Shown here: in pieces, positions 1 through 8,854 of the stretch
How positions within the stretch are numbered: position 1 is the first letter of the stretch
Layout: each line of letters opens with the position of its first letter
NCBI GenBank assembly: GCA_013042995.1
Contig: JABDPB010000092.1
Location: 1 to 32,487, forward strand
Length of the DNA stretch: 32,487 nucleotides
DNA from: Ignavibacteriaceae bacterium
GTDB lineage: Bacteria > Bacteroidota > Ignavibacteria > Ignavibacteriales > Ignavibacteriaceae
Direction: 5' to 3'
Translations under genes and position numbers: made by a program
Notes under the pieces: model-generated
The model's input: the letters and a program-made list of their open reading frames with translations, nothing else
The model's database searches: none
Told to the model about the DNA's origin: nothing

Positions 1-2528
1 GTCATATCGTCGTTCATCTCAGCTGTACCGCGGAAAGTTTCCACTGAATGCCAGACTTCGTTTACAATATCAGAAGAGCGTGATTGGGATTTATGTTTTA
101 GAATTGAATTTAATTTATCATCACCAAAAAGCTCACTTTTTTCGTTCATCGCTTCTGTTATACCATCTGTAAAGAATGCAAATATCTGACCGGGTTTCAG
201 CAGGACTTCTTCTTCAACCAATGATTTTTCGAATATAATTCCCTTTTCAATCCCTACTCCCAAACCCTGTGTGCGGTATGATTGCACAGTTCCATTTGAA
301 GCAAGAATTATAGGCATATGACCTGCACGGCAAAAATTGAGTTTGCGATCTTTTAAATCAAAAAGAGCAAGTGTAATTGTAACGAACCAGCTTTTATCCA
401 GCTCTTCATAAATTCTTTTGTTCACATCAACTAATATTTCTTTTGGAGTTTTATTGTCTTCGCAGCTTAGTTTAATCATCGTTTGAAGTTTTGTCATATA
501 TAGTGAAGCTGACAATCCTTTGCCAGAAACATCACCAACGATAACAAAAAGTTTAGATTCAGTAACCTGTATCAGATCAAAATAATCGCCCCCAACCTGC
601 ATAGCAGGTAGCATCTGTCCGCAAATATCTAGTCCGGGCATATCCGGAATATTCTGCGGAAGCAAGCCTTCTTGAATTTTACGTGCTAGGTCTAAATCTC
701 TTTCAATTTTTTGTTTTTCAACTTCGGATTTATAAAGCCGTGCATTTTCAATTGAAATAGCCGCCTGATTTGCTGCTGCCCAGAGCAGTTCTATATCTTT
801 ACCTGTAAAACAAGACCCAGAGTGCTTAAGCCCAAACAAAAGTAACCCGACTATTTTACCTTTTATCATCATTGGAATGATAGTGTGAACGTCTTCATCC
901 AGCAATCTTTCAGCTTTGTTATCAGGAAAGACATCTTTAAAATCCGACTGCTCTATTGCCGGGTGTTTCGTTAAAAGCATCTTTTCTTTTATAAATTTTG
1001 AGATTCGGGATTCAGTAATTTTACATTCCGTGTTCTGCATTCCAACGCTGTCAACTAAACTTAAATTTCCCTCTTTATCTCTAACCAAAATTCCGAATGT
1101 TTGAATTTTAAGCGCATCAACAAATGTTCTTTTCATGAGCTTAAGGATGTTATCCAATCCTGCTACAATTGCAAGTTCATTACTTAAATCAATAAGCACC
1201 TGCTGAGATGCAAACTGTTCCGGGTAAAATCTTTTTGTAAGAAAATCTTGAAATTTATCTTTAGTGGACTGAAAAACAATTGCAAAAATTATAAAGAACA
1301 AACCCGCAATAATACCCTGGTTTTCAACACCCAAAAATGAGCTTATGCTTTGCCCGGCTATATAAATGACTAAAAAGTAAATAGCGGCAATAGTTACTGT
1401 TGCCGCACCGTAAACAATTGTATTTCTAATAACAACACTAACATCCATTAACTGGTATTTGAAAATTGCATAAGCAAAAACAAGCGGAACAATTGCAATC
1501 AAAATTATTGGGGCAAAGTATTCAGGTGAATTAAAAAATGAGTCGGCAATTGCAGGTGCTATTTGTGCAGCATAAACAGCAACAGCAAGTCCGAACGTTA
1601 CTGCAATGAGCATCAGCAGAATCGGTTTCTTTTTCTCTTTTACTTTTATTCTTCTGTACTGCACAATTAAGGCCATCCACGCAGGTATATTAGCAAAGAA
1701 ACCGAAGTAAGCTAACAATTGAATCATTCCTAAAAAGACCATATCATCAATAACAAAATTGAATACAAGCGTAGCAGTGGTAATTGCCACAATTGAAAGA
1801 ATTGTTGGAACAATAAATACAAGTCTCTTTACCCACTTTTTCTGCACAAATTTGAATGGTGTTGGAAAATTCCAAAAGAAGTAGTTTAATACAAATGGAG
1901 CAAAGCAAATTCCTATTATTAATAAATACCCTATTGCGATTGCAATAAATCCATATTTATCAAAGAATTTGTAAAAATCCCCATATATGGGGAGTAATGA
2001 AGATAGGGAAGAGAGTACCGCAAGTACCCCCAGAAAATAAAACAACCGATGAATTCTGCCATCTGGTTTGGCGGTTAAAACAACAAAGCCAATTATCATC
2101 CAAAACAGTGCACTTAAAGCGGCAGCAAGAAATCCGAATTGGATGAGTTTTTTAATATATACTTTTGTTGTAAATACTTTGCCATCACGTATTACTTTAT
2201 ATTCTGCATAGTCTCCGCTGGTGAACTCATTTAAGATTCCCTGTGCGTGAAACTCATGCTGCAGAACGTGATTATCAATTTCTAAAAGCTGATCACCATT
2301 CCTTATACCGGCGTTCCAGGTAACGCCGTCAACTTTTACAAGATCAAAAAATATTGCGGTGCTGTCTTTGCTTACCTTTTTAGAAACCCATAAACATTCA
2401 TCGTTGCTTGTAACTCTAACTGCTACGGCAAAGTAAATATTGATTACAGCGATTGCAATCAATGCAATGGACACGACTGCAATTAAGTTAGGTCTTTGTT
2501 TCAGAAATATTGACTTTAAAGTTTCCAT
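1..2528 (-). CDS. PDZ-membrane-GAF-SpoIIE (PP2C) serine phosphatase, C-terminus cut by window edge
   Basis: Reading the minus strand from ATG at 2526-2528 gives an open frame of at least 842 codons that leaves the window at position 1. Residues about 9-30 form a membrane segment. Residues about 45-125 carry a PDZ-like domain (GIRNGDQLLEIDNH), which would lie outside the cytoplasm. Then come several hydrophobic helices (about 140-410), a GAF-like domain (about 430-610) and an SpoIIE-type PP2C phosphatase domain. The metal-binding motifs are present: GGDYFD at 646-651, GDVSGKG, FFTDGITEA, and NDDM at the very edge. Since NDDxT normally lies about ten residues from the end, only a few codons are missing. 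The gene starts 4 bases after the stop of the upstream phosphatase gene, so it is the last visible gene of a five-gene operon. Likely role: dephosphorylating a STAS-domain antagonist in response to a periplasmic or membrane signal; the signal is unknown. Confidence 0.9.
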   Translation of the reverse strand, partial: METLKSIFLKQRPNLIAVVSIALIAIAVINIYFAVAVRVTSNDECLWVSKKVSKDSTAIFFDLVKVDGVTWNAGIRNGDQLLEIDNHVLQHEFHAQGILNEFTSGDYAEYKVIRDGKVFTTKVYIKKLIQFGFLAAALSALFWMIIGFVVLTAKPDGRIHRLFYFLGVLAVLSSLSSLLPIYGDFYKFFDKYGFIAIAIGYLLIIGICFAPFVLNYFFWNFPTPFKFVQKKWVKRLVFIVPTILSIVAITTATLVFNFVIDDMVFLGMIQLLAYFGFFANIPAWMALIVQYRRIKVKEKKKPILLMLIAVTFGLAVAVYAAQIAPAIADSFFNSPEYFAPIILIAIVPLVFAYAIFKYQLMDVSVVIRNTIVYGAATVTIAAIYFLVIYIAGQSISSFLGVENQGIIAGLFFIIFAIVFQSTKDKFQDFLTKRFYPEQFASQQVLIDLSNELAIVAGLDNILKLMKRTFVDALKIQTFGILVRDKEGNLSLVDSVGMQNTECKITESRISKFIKEKMLLTKHPAIEQSDFKDVFPDNKAERLLDEDVHTIIPMMIKGKIVGLLLFGLKHSGSCFTGKDIELLWAAANQAAISIENARLYKSEVEKQKIERDLDLARKIQEGLLPQNIPDMPGLDICGQMLPAMQVGGDYFDLIQVTESKLFVIVGDVSGKGLSASLYMTKLQTMIKLSCEDNKTPKEILVDVNKRIYEELDKSWFVTITLALFDLKDRKLNFCRAGHMPIILASNGTVQSYRTQGLGVGIEKGIIFEKSLVEEEVLLKPGQIFAFFTDGITEAMNEKSELFGDDKLNSILKHKSQSRSSDIVNEVWHSVETFRGTAEMNDDM

Positions 2529-2532
2529 TTTA

Positions 2533-4209
2533 TTAGCTGACTTTTAATACTAGCATAGTAATATCATCAGATTGAATATTGCCCTGTGCAAACCTCTGAA
2601 CTTCATGTTTAATTCCGTCTAAAATTTCTTTAGCAGAATTTACCTTGAGAGCATTAGCAGTTTCTTCAAGCTTGTCTTCACCGAACTCCTCACCGCTTAA
2701 ATTCATTGCTTCCGATACACCGTCTGTAAATAAAATTAGCACATCATCTTTATAAAGATCAACTTCTTCAAAAATATAAGGATTCACTGTTTCCATGACT
2801 CCTAAAATAATTCCGCCTTTATCCAGTTTATTAACTGCATTGTTTCTTAATAACAGTGGTGGATTGTGTCCTGCATTAACGTACTTAATTGTTTTTTGTT
2901 TTGTATTAACAACACCCCAAAAAAACGTAATAAATCTTCCTTCAGTTGTATTTGCTGTCACAAGATTGTTAATAAGTGCAGTAGCCTCATCAATTTTTAA
3001 ATCATGTTTGCAAATTACCTGCAAAAAAGCTTGTATGTTTGCCATCATTAAAGAAGCTGGAACTCCTTTGCCTGAGACATCTGCAATTGCAACAACAAAG
3101 TTATCGTCATCAAGTGGAATCACATCGTAGTAATCCCCACCAACCTGCTTTGAAGAAACATTTAAAGCGGCTATCTCAAAATTTTCGTGAAATGGTATAT
3201 TTTGTGGGAGAAGGTTTTGTTGAATGTCGCGTGCAATTAATAGTTCCTCTTCGAGTTTTTGCTTTTCAAGCGCTTCTTCAAAAAGTCTTTTATTTTCAAG
3301 CGAGATTATCGCAAGATTTCCAACAGAATAAATAAATTCTACATCGGAATCCAAATATTCTTTATCACCCGCCCTATTTCCGAGTAATATTAAGCCTCGA
3401 GTATTACCTTGAAGCTGCATTGGAACAACTAAATGAACTCCTATTTCTTTTAGCAATTTATATTGTTCAGAAATTTCTTCGTTGCGAATTGATTCGAGCG
3501 TATTTATTAATTCGTACTCTGATAAACACTTTTGCAGATCACTTCTGCTGAATTTTGATTCTAAAATTTCAGGCTCATCTTTAAAAAGAACAACAGCATA
3601 TTTTTGAACAAGAAACTGCCCGATTACTGAAAAAATCAGAAGCTTTACAAATCTTGATGATTCAGCAAGCATTCCGAATTCTTTGCTCAACTCGAAAAGC
3701 GAATCGAGTCTTTGAACGCGTGTATCTAAAAGTCTGTTAACCTCTCTTAATTCACTAATAATAATTGAATTCTGAATTGCTGTAGCTGATATATTTAATA
3801 TTGTTCTCAGAAATTCCTGATCATCTTCCGTATAACCTGATTTATTTAGTTTTTCTCCCAAGCAAACCAATCCAATACAATCCTGCGATGAACTAATTTT
3901 TTCTACAATTTTCATGTTTGTTACGTGCATAAATGAATCCAGCTTAGGGTCTTCTATACACTCAGGAGTTGCAAGCAAATAAGGAAATGCAGTTTCATCC
4001 TCTGCGTTTAATCCTTTTGAAACTTTTAACACAAGTTTGCCTTTTTCTTTTACAGCTATAAGTCCTCGTGTAGCTAAAAATTTCCCTAGGCAGGTAAGCA
4101 AGACGTTATTCAAAATAAACTCGAGATCAATACTTGAGTTTATTACCCTACTAAAATCAATTAAAGCAGAGAGGTTTCTTTTTATTTTATAATCTTTTAC
4201 TTCTGCCAT
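2533..4209 (-). CDS. Soluble GAF-domain SpoIIE (PP2C) phosphatase, RsbU/RsbP-like
   Basis: A 558-residue cytoplasmic protein with no membrane segment. Residues about 15-155 and 170-310 look like two GAF domains joined by a helical linker (RLLDTRVQRLDSLFELSKEF). A coiled-coil signature (LEEELLIARDIQQNLLPQ) leads into the PP2C domain with GGDYYD at 357-362, ADVSGKG, LFTDGVSEA and SDDITML near the C-terminus, so all acidic metal ligands appear intact. Family knowledge: such phosphatases remove phosphate from the serine of STAS antagonists, freeing them to bind an RsbW-type kinase. The gene lies 5 bases after the kinase gene and 4 bases before the PDZ phosphatase gene, so translation is probably coupled. 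The GAF ligands cannot be told from the sequence. Confidence 0.92.
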   Translation of the reverse strand: MAEVKDYKIKRNLSALIDFSRVINSSIDLEFILNNVLLTCLGKFLATRGLIAVKEKGKLVLKVSKGLNAEDETAFPYLLATPECIEDPKLDSFMHVTNMKIVEKISSSQDCIGLVCLGEKLNKSGYTEDDQEFLRTILNISATAIQNSIIISELREVNRLLDTRVQRLDSLFELSKEFGMLAESSRFVKLLIFSVIGQFLVQKYAVVLFKDEPEILESKFSRSDLQKCLSEYELINTLESIRNEEISEQYKLLKEIGVHLVVPMQLQGNTRGLILLGNRAGDKEYLDSDVEFIYSVGNLAIISLENKRLFEEALEKQKLEEELLIARDIQQNLLPQNIPFHENFEIAALNVSSKQVGGDYYDVIPLDDDNFVVAIADVSGKGVPASLMMANIQAFLQVICKHDLKIDEATALINNLVTANTTEGRFITFFWGVVNTKQKTIKYVNAGHNPPLLLRNNAVNKLDKGGIILGVMETVNPYIFEEVDLYKDDVLILFTDGVSEAMNLSGEEFGEDKLEETANALKVNSAKEILDGIKHEVQRFAQGNIQSDDITMLVLKVS

Positions 4210-4214
4210 TTCTG

Positions 4215-4652
4215 TTAAGAGCTAGAAATATTTTTTGAGAGCAGTACCTGGTTATATTTGCCAGCGACTGTTTTATACTCTACATCGTCCATAAGTGTCC
4301 TCATTAAGTACATTCCAAGTCCGCCGACTTTGTGTTCGTGGTAATACTTCTTCAAATCAGGTTTGGGTACAATTGTCGGATCAAATGTTTGACCATAATC
4401 CACAATTATTATTGTAAATTTTTTATTGTCGAATTCTATTTTGATTTCAATTTCCCCTTCGGGAAACGACCGGTATGCATGTTTTATAATATTTGTGCAA
4501 GCTTCGTCAACAGCCAGCATAATATTGTCTACAGTTTTCTCAGAAAGACCAGCTTCAAGCGCATTGGAGCTTATAAAATCCCTTATAACCGATAAATTAT
4601 CGGTCCTGCTTTTAACCTTAAGCTTTTTGTTATTTTTTTCTTTAGGTTTCAA
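4215..4652 (-). CDS. RsbW/SpoIIAB-type serine kinase (anti-sigma factor-like HATPase)
   Basis: A 145-residue GHKL ATPase of the size usual for RsbW or SpoIIAB. The N box is AVDEACTNIIKHAY (Glu50, Asn54), the G1 box is VDYGQTFDP (Asp85, Gly87), and the G2 box is VGGLGMYLMRTLMD (109-122). There is no histidine phosphoacceptor domain, so it is a serine kinase or anti-sigma module rather than a sensor kinase. It sits 4 bases after the STAS gene and 5 bases before a PP2C phosphatase gene, the classic partner-switch grouping. It should phosphorylate the STAS protein encoded just upstream and sequester an unknown output partner. No SigB/SigF-type sigma factor is in the window, so the output could be a distant sigma factor or a non-sigma target. 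Confidence 0.92.
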   Translation of the reverse strand: MKPKEKNNKKLKVKSRTDNLSVIRDFISSNALEAGLSEKTVDNIMLAVDEACTNIIKHAYRSFPEGEIEIKIEFDNKKFTIIIVDYGQTFDPTIVPKPDLKKYYHEHKVGGLGMYLMRTLMDDVEYKTVAGKYNQVLLSKNISSS

Positions 4653-4656
4653 TTTA

Positions 4657-5004
4657 TTACCTGGTAAACTTGTTTACAGCTTCATCTTCAGTTTTATAAA
4701 TTTCGTACAAAAGTGGAAATCCAAGCAAATCAAAAATATTGTAAACTTTTTCGCTCATATTGCTCAACTTAATATCACCACTATTTTCACGTATCTTTTC
4801 AATGTAAGCCATAAATACGCCCAAACCAGCACTGCTTATGTATGCAAGTTCATTGAAATTTACTACAATGTTGAAACGGTTATTGCCAATTAATTGAGTA
4901 AAATTATTTTCCAGTGTTGGAGCCGTGTGCGCATCCAGATATCCCTTTAGGTTAATTACGCTTACATTTCCTTTATCTAAAATTGATGTGTTGAACTCTG
5001 CCAT
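4657..5004 (-). CDS. STAS-domain anti-sigma factor antagonist (SpoIIAA/RsbV-like)
   Basis: A 115-residue single STAS domain. The loop YISSAGLGVF places Ser58 where SpoIIAA and RsbV carry their phosphorylated serine. The residue before it, usually Asp, is Ser here. The start overlaps the upstream membrane phosphatase gene by 28 bases, and no better in-frame ATG exists, which suggests translational coupling. Expected role: when unphosphorylated it binds the RsbW-type kinase encoded 4 bases downstream; when phosphorylated it lets go. Three PP2C phosphatases in the same operon are candidates for resetting it. Assignment to the STAS antagonist family is secure; which phosphatase acts on it is inference. 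Confidence 0.92.
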   Translation of the reverse strand: MAEFNTSILDKGNVSVINLKGYLDAHTAPTLENNFTQLIGNNRFNIVVNFNELAYISSAGLGVFMAYIEKIRENSGDIKLSNMSEKVYNIFDLLGFPLLYEIYKTEDEAVNKFTR

Positions 5005-7112
5005 TCTTTCTCTCCATCTAATTTATTTTTTTGCTTTCCAAGTCCGTCCTTCTTTTGCTGACGGGATCCAAATTTAAAGATAACTAATGTTATATCATCG
5101 TACTGAGAATAACTTTTTGAAAATAAAGTCACTTCTTTAATTATTTTGTTAGATAGTTGAGCTGCAGTTAAATGGCGGCCATCAAACAAAATATTTTTAA
5201 AGTATTCATCTCCAAAATCTTCCAGTTTATCGTTCTTTGCCTCAGTAATTCCATCGGTATATAGAACTATTGTATCATTGCTTTTCAACTGAACTTCAAA
5301 CTCTTCGATATTTTCTTCAAAATAATCTGTATCTATTAAACCAAGTCCTATACCGGAAGGTTTAATCTGTTTAGTTTCCTCATTTCGTATAAGCAAAACA
5401 GGACAATGACCTGCTCTAGAAATACAAAGGATTTCGTTTTCCAAATCAATGATTCCGTATGCAGCACTTACAAATGTTTTACTGTCCAAAGTGTTCTTTA
5501 ATATTGAATTTGCTCCAATTAAAATATCCTTAGGTCTTTTAATTGTTTTGGAAAGGGATTCAAATATTCCCTTTACTTCTGCCATCACAAATGCTGCTGA
5601 AATTCCTTTGCCAGAAACATCAGCAATAACGAATCCTAGTTTTTCACTTTCCAATTCAAAAAAATCGTAGTAGTCTCCACCAACCTCAAAAGCCGGAATA
5701 AAGACAGACGATATTTGAAGATTAGAATATGAAGGTTCCTTATCCGGCAAAATCTTCTTTTGGATTTCTCTAGCCACATCAAGTTCTTTTTCAAGTCTTT
5801 CTTTTTCAATTGATTCTTCTAAAAGCTTGGCATTCTCAATTGCTACAGAAGCATAATCTGAAAATGTTTCAACTGCAGATAATTCATCATTTGTAAAAAG
5901 TTTTCCACTAGTTTTTGCAGCAATTAATAATCCTTTTACCAATCCCTGCGAACGAATTGGTGAAACGGACAGAAGTTCAAAAATTGATTGCTCTCCATCT
6001 TTACTGCTTTCGTCCGAAAGTGATATAGTTTTTGTGGAATTAATTTTTTCAAATTTTATTTTATTTAAAATAATTTTGTTAGTTTTTTCCGAGTCAACAA
6101 AACCTACGTTTTTATTTGCTAGTGTTATAAATTGATCGGCATCTTTCCACAAAATCCATGCGGCATTTGAATGACTTACTTTTAAAGTAATATCAGTAAC
6201 TGTCTGAGCAAGATCATCAAAATCCAGAACTTCTGTTATAAGTTTGCTGAAATATTGAAGGGATGAAACTTCCTGGGCTTTCCTGTCGTAAGCTTCTGCT
6301 GTTGGCAGATGAAAAAGTGTTGTGAAAAACAGAACAAAAAAGTAAATAGCCCCATAAAGCATTACAGTTGTTACAAAGTTGTCAATTGATGGGGAAAAAC
6401 TATTCAATACCTGGCTGTGAATACCGTTGCCAGAAGTATTACCGAGATTTACGGCAAATAAAACTGAAATTACTACAGAAAGCACAAGCAGATAAATTTT
6501 TTCTTTTTTTGAAAGGAAAGCAATCCACGAAATTCTAACAGAGTTAAAAACCATTAAAAGTACTGACACTATTAAAAAAGTATCTTCGACAAATGATAGA
6601 CTTTTGGAGGTAAAAAATTGAGATGACAACGCGGCCAGTATAAAAAAGGCAACCATTGTGTTAAAATAAATCTTAGCATTTTTAATTTGGTTTAGAATAA
6701 ACAAATGCCGGAGAACAATCAGCACGTAAGCAAAGTAAGCAATAAAAATGAGAACATATAAAATGGAAACAATGTTGTAAACCAATCCAGGATCACTTAC
6801 CATTTGATTTACATTATCCAATAACGATGATGTGATAACATCAGAAAAAGTGATCACCAAAAACGCAACCGCATTTAAAATTCCTAAATTCATTACAAGA
6901 GAAAGAGGAACAGTGGTATTCCGACTCTGATAATTAATCAACATTAGAAGGAGGAACAGAGAAATAAAAACCAGAAGCACAACCTGCAATATTTCAAAAA
7001 ATATTGAGTCCGATCTTCCGACAATTAATCGCACAGTAAAAAGAAGAATTACTGCAATAGTAAATAATCTGAAATGGGTGTTTACAGAATTATCAGAGAA
7101 TAAAAGTTTCAT
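4977..7112 (-). CDS. Membrane GAF-SpoIIE (PP2C) serine phosphatase
   Basis: 711 residues. The first 270 or so hold about seven or eight hydrophobic helices, followed by a GAF-like domain (about 290-430), the linker LEKELDVAREIQKKILP, and a PP2C/SpoIIE domain with GGDYYD at 478-483, ADVSGKG, LYTDGITEA and YDDITLVIF. A charged tail of about 30 residues follows the catalytic domain and its coding sequence overlaps the start of the STAS gene by 28 bases. It is the first gene of the partner-switch operon. The 215 bases upstream are AT-rich and should hold the operon promoter, but I cannot name the sites. Likely a membrane sensor that dephosphorylates the STAS protein; the stimulus is unknown. Confidence 0.92.
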   Translation of the reverse strand: MKLLFSDNSVNTHFRLFTIAVILLFTVRLIVGRSDSIFFEILQVVLLVFISLFLLLMLINYQSRNTTVPLSLVMNLGILNAVAFLVITFSDVITSSLLDNVNQMVSDPGLVYNIVSILYVLIFIAYFAYVLIVLRHLFILNQIKNAKIYFNTMVAFFILAALSSQFFTSKSLSFVEDTFLIVSVLLMVFNSVRISWIAFLSKKEKIYLLVLSVVISVLFAVNLGNTSGNGIHSQVLNSFSPSIDNFVTTVMLYGAIYFFVLFFTTLFHLPTAEAYDRKAQEVSSLQYFSKLITEVLDFDDLAQTVTDITLKVSHSNAAWILWKDADQFITLANKNVGFVDSEKTNKIILNKIKFEKINSTKTISLSDESSKDGEQSIFELLSVSPIRSQGLVKGLLIAAKTSGKLFTNDELSAVETFSDYASVAIENAKLLEESIEKERLEKELDVAREIQKKILPDKEPSYSNLQISSVFIPAFEVGGDYYDFFELESEKLGFVIADVSGKGISAAFVMAEVKGIFESLSKTIKRPKDILIGANSILKNTLDSKTFVSAAYGIIDLENEILCISRAGHCPVLLIRNEETKQIKPSGIGLGLIDTDYFEENIEEFEVQLKSNDTIVLYTDGITEAKNDKLEDFGDEYFKNILFDGRHLTAAQLSNKIIKEVTLFSKSYSQYDDITLVIFKFGSRQQKKDGLGKQKNKLDGEKEWQSSTHQF

Positions 7113-7327
7113 AGTTAAGATTATGAGGATAGTTATTTTTATTATTTAAATATAAAACTTGAAGTGAAAATAATCGTTTTATAATTATAAATAAAGATTT
7201 CAGTTATAAACGGATAAAATATAGGATAGTTGAAAAATTTAACAGAGGGGATATTGGCTTTGATACTTAATTTAGTGGTGTGCACGGCCTGTAAAAGCAA
7301 TTCTCATTAAGTTGGATCAGCAGAAGA

Positions 7328-8854
7328 TTATTTGACTATTATAATTCTGCCTTTTTCTTTTTCAGCTTTTCGAATCTCAATATCCACTTTCATTCGGTTC
7401 AACTGCTCTTTTAGCTGTTTCATTTGTTCTTTCATCGTTTCTTTATCGTAATATTTAGAAAAATAATCTACATCGAACTGATATTTTGAAAGAGCAGAAT
7501 CATTAAACCATTTAAACATTAAACGATTGTTGCTCATCATCGAATCGAACATTTTATGTTCAAATTCGATTGCCGAATCAAGGTTAAAATGTTCATATTT
7601 AAATTCAAACGAGTGAACGGAATCACCATCGTAGTAGTCGAACTTAACGCCTTCTTCATAATGTTCAATCTTCGGTATTTCGTAAGTGTAAAGTTGAATA
7701 TTTTTTGTTGCTTCTTCTATAAAAACATTTATACTATCAAAACCCGGAAAATGAATTTCAGGAATACTGAAATTCGATATATCGACCCTGCATATATTGG
7801 AATCAACCTCTATTCTAAAATTAGTTTGAATGGCGGAAGTTTCATTCAACTTTTTCCAACTCGAATCAAAATTCAAATTAACTTTTATGCTTTTTACTTT
7901 TTCAATTTCCTTTTCAATTTCAACTTTTTCTTTTTCAAGACCAGCAAGTTTGAAATCAAATTCATCAGAGAAAACTGAATCGGGTGTACAGAAAATATAT
8001 TGCTTCCCCTGACTAGATTTCAATTCGTTCATCGCGTTAGCAACTTTTATTTTATCATCAATTGATACTCCTTGCGGTACAAATTTCACATATTCTGGTT
8101 TGTTCAGTTTTTCTGCTACTATTAATAAATCTGTTACAATTGCTTTTCTGTAATTCCAAAGTTTCGGACTGATTGCAAGAGTATTTTTATCATTTACTAG
8201 TACCTGCGATTTCAATACTTCAGAATAACTTCCTATTACCGAATCAACCAATTGCTTTTCTTTTTCATTTAAATTTAAAGCCGAAACAAATTTATCGTAA
8301 CCTCCAGTTTCAGCAATTTGAATTGCAGGTCTTATTTCAAAATATTCTTTTCCCAAATCATCATACCCCACGTGAAGATATTTATCACGTGTTTCATTAA
8401 GTGGAAGCTGGTTATTAAATGCAAAATTAAAAATATCATCGTTTGTTAAATTAGCAGCGTAAAGCACCGGATGAAGATTCTCTTTATAGAATCCTGCTAT
8501 CGCAGATTTTTGTTCTTGCCAAAAATTTGAAATTATATTTGGATTTAAATAGAGAACTGCCATTACTACAATTGTAACAACACCTAATGCAAATGCAGGT
8601 GTCCACCTTTTAAATTTTCTAAAACCAGAATGATCTTTTTCAATTTCAGCAATAACTTTTGTTTCAAAGTATGGTGATTCAGGTAAACGTTTGATTTTAC
8701 TCGTTAGATTTTTTACTTCTTTAAGTTCATCTAACTTTTTACGTAATTCTTTTGATTCGGTTAGAAGCTTTTCAAGTTCTGCTACTTCACCGCCAGAGAG
8801 CTCCTGATCAATATAAGCTGATAAAAGTTCACTGTATTTTTCGTATTTACTCAT
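7328..8854 (-). CDS. Transmembrane anti-sigma factor with large periplasmic domain
   Basis: 508 residues. The N-terminal 75 residues resemble the cytoplasmic anti-sigma fold (LLSAYIDQELSGGEVAELEK), but the HxxxCxxC zinc ligands of the ZAS subgroup are absent. One membrane helix spans about 86-104 (FALGVVTIVVMAVLYL). The remaining 400 residues would be periplasmic. They match no family I recognise, are rich in charged residues, include a coiled-coil-like stretch near 305-325 and another at the C-terminus, and contain two cysteines (Cys289 and Cys355). The start overlaps the sigma gene by 4 bases (ATGA type), which is usual for a sigma/anti-sigma pair. Expected role: holding the ECF sigma factor at the inner membrane until a periplasmic signal causes release, by proteolysis or a conformational change. 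Confidence 0.82.
   Translation of the reverse strand: MSKYEKYSELLSAYIDQELSGGEVAELEKLLTESKELRKKLDELKEVKNLTSKIKRLPESPYFETKVIAEIEKDHSGFRKFKRWTPAFALGVVTIVVMAVLYLNPNIISNFWQEQKSAIAGFYKENLHPVLYAANLTNDDIFNFAFNNQLPLNETRDKYLHVGYDDLGKEYFEIRPAIQIAETGGYDKFVSALNLNEKEKQLVDSVIGSYSEVLKSQVLVNDKNTLAISPKLWNYRKAIVTDLLIVAEKLNKPEYVKFVPQGVSIDDKIKVANAMNELKSSQGKQYIFCTPDSVFSDEFDFKLAGLEKEKVEIEKEIEKVKSIKVNLNFDSSWKKLNETSAIQTNFRIEVDSNICRVDISNFSIPEIHFPGFDSINVFIEEATKNIQLYTYEIPKIEHYEEGVKFDYYDGDSVHSFEFKYEHFNLDSAIEFEHKMFDSMMSNNRLMFKWFNDSALSKYQFDVDYFSKYYDKETMKEQMKQLKEQLNRMKVDIEIRKAEKEKGRIIIVK

Noticed and set aside
916-1104. Plus-strand ORFs opposite the phosphatase, ppiD and ABC-F genes
   Set aside because: They lie entirely within well-supported genes on the other strand and have no family features or start signals.
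7177-7191. AT-rich palindrome near TTATAATTATAA upstream of the phosphatase operon as an operator
   Set aside because: Such palindromes are expected by chance in DNA this AT-rich.
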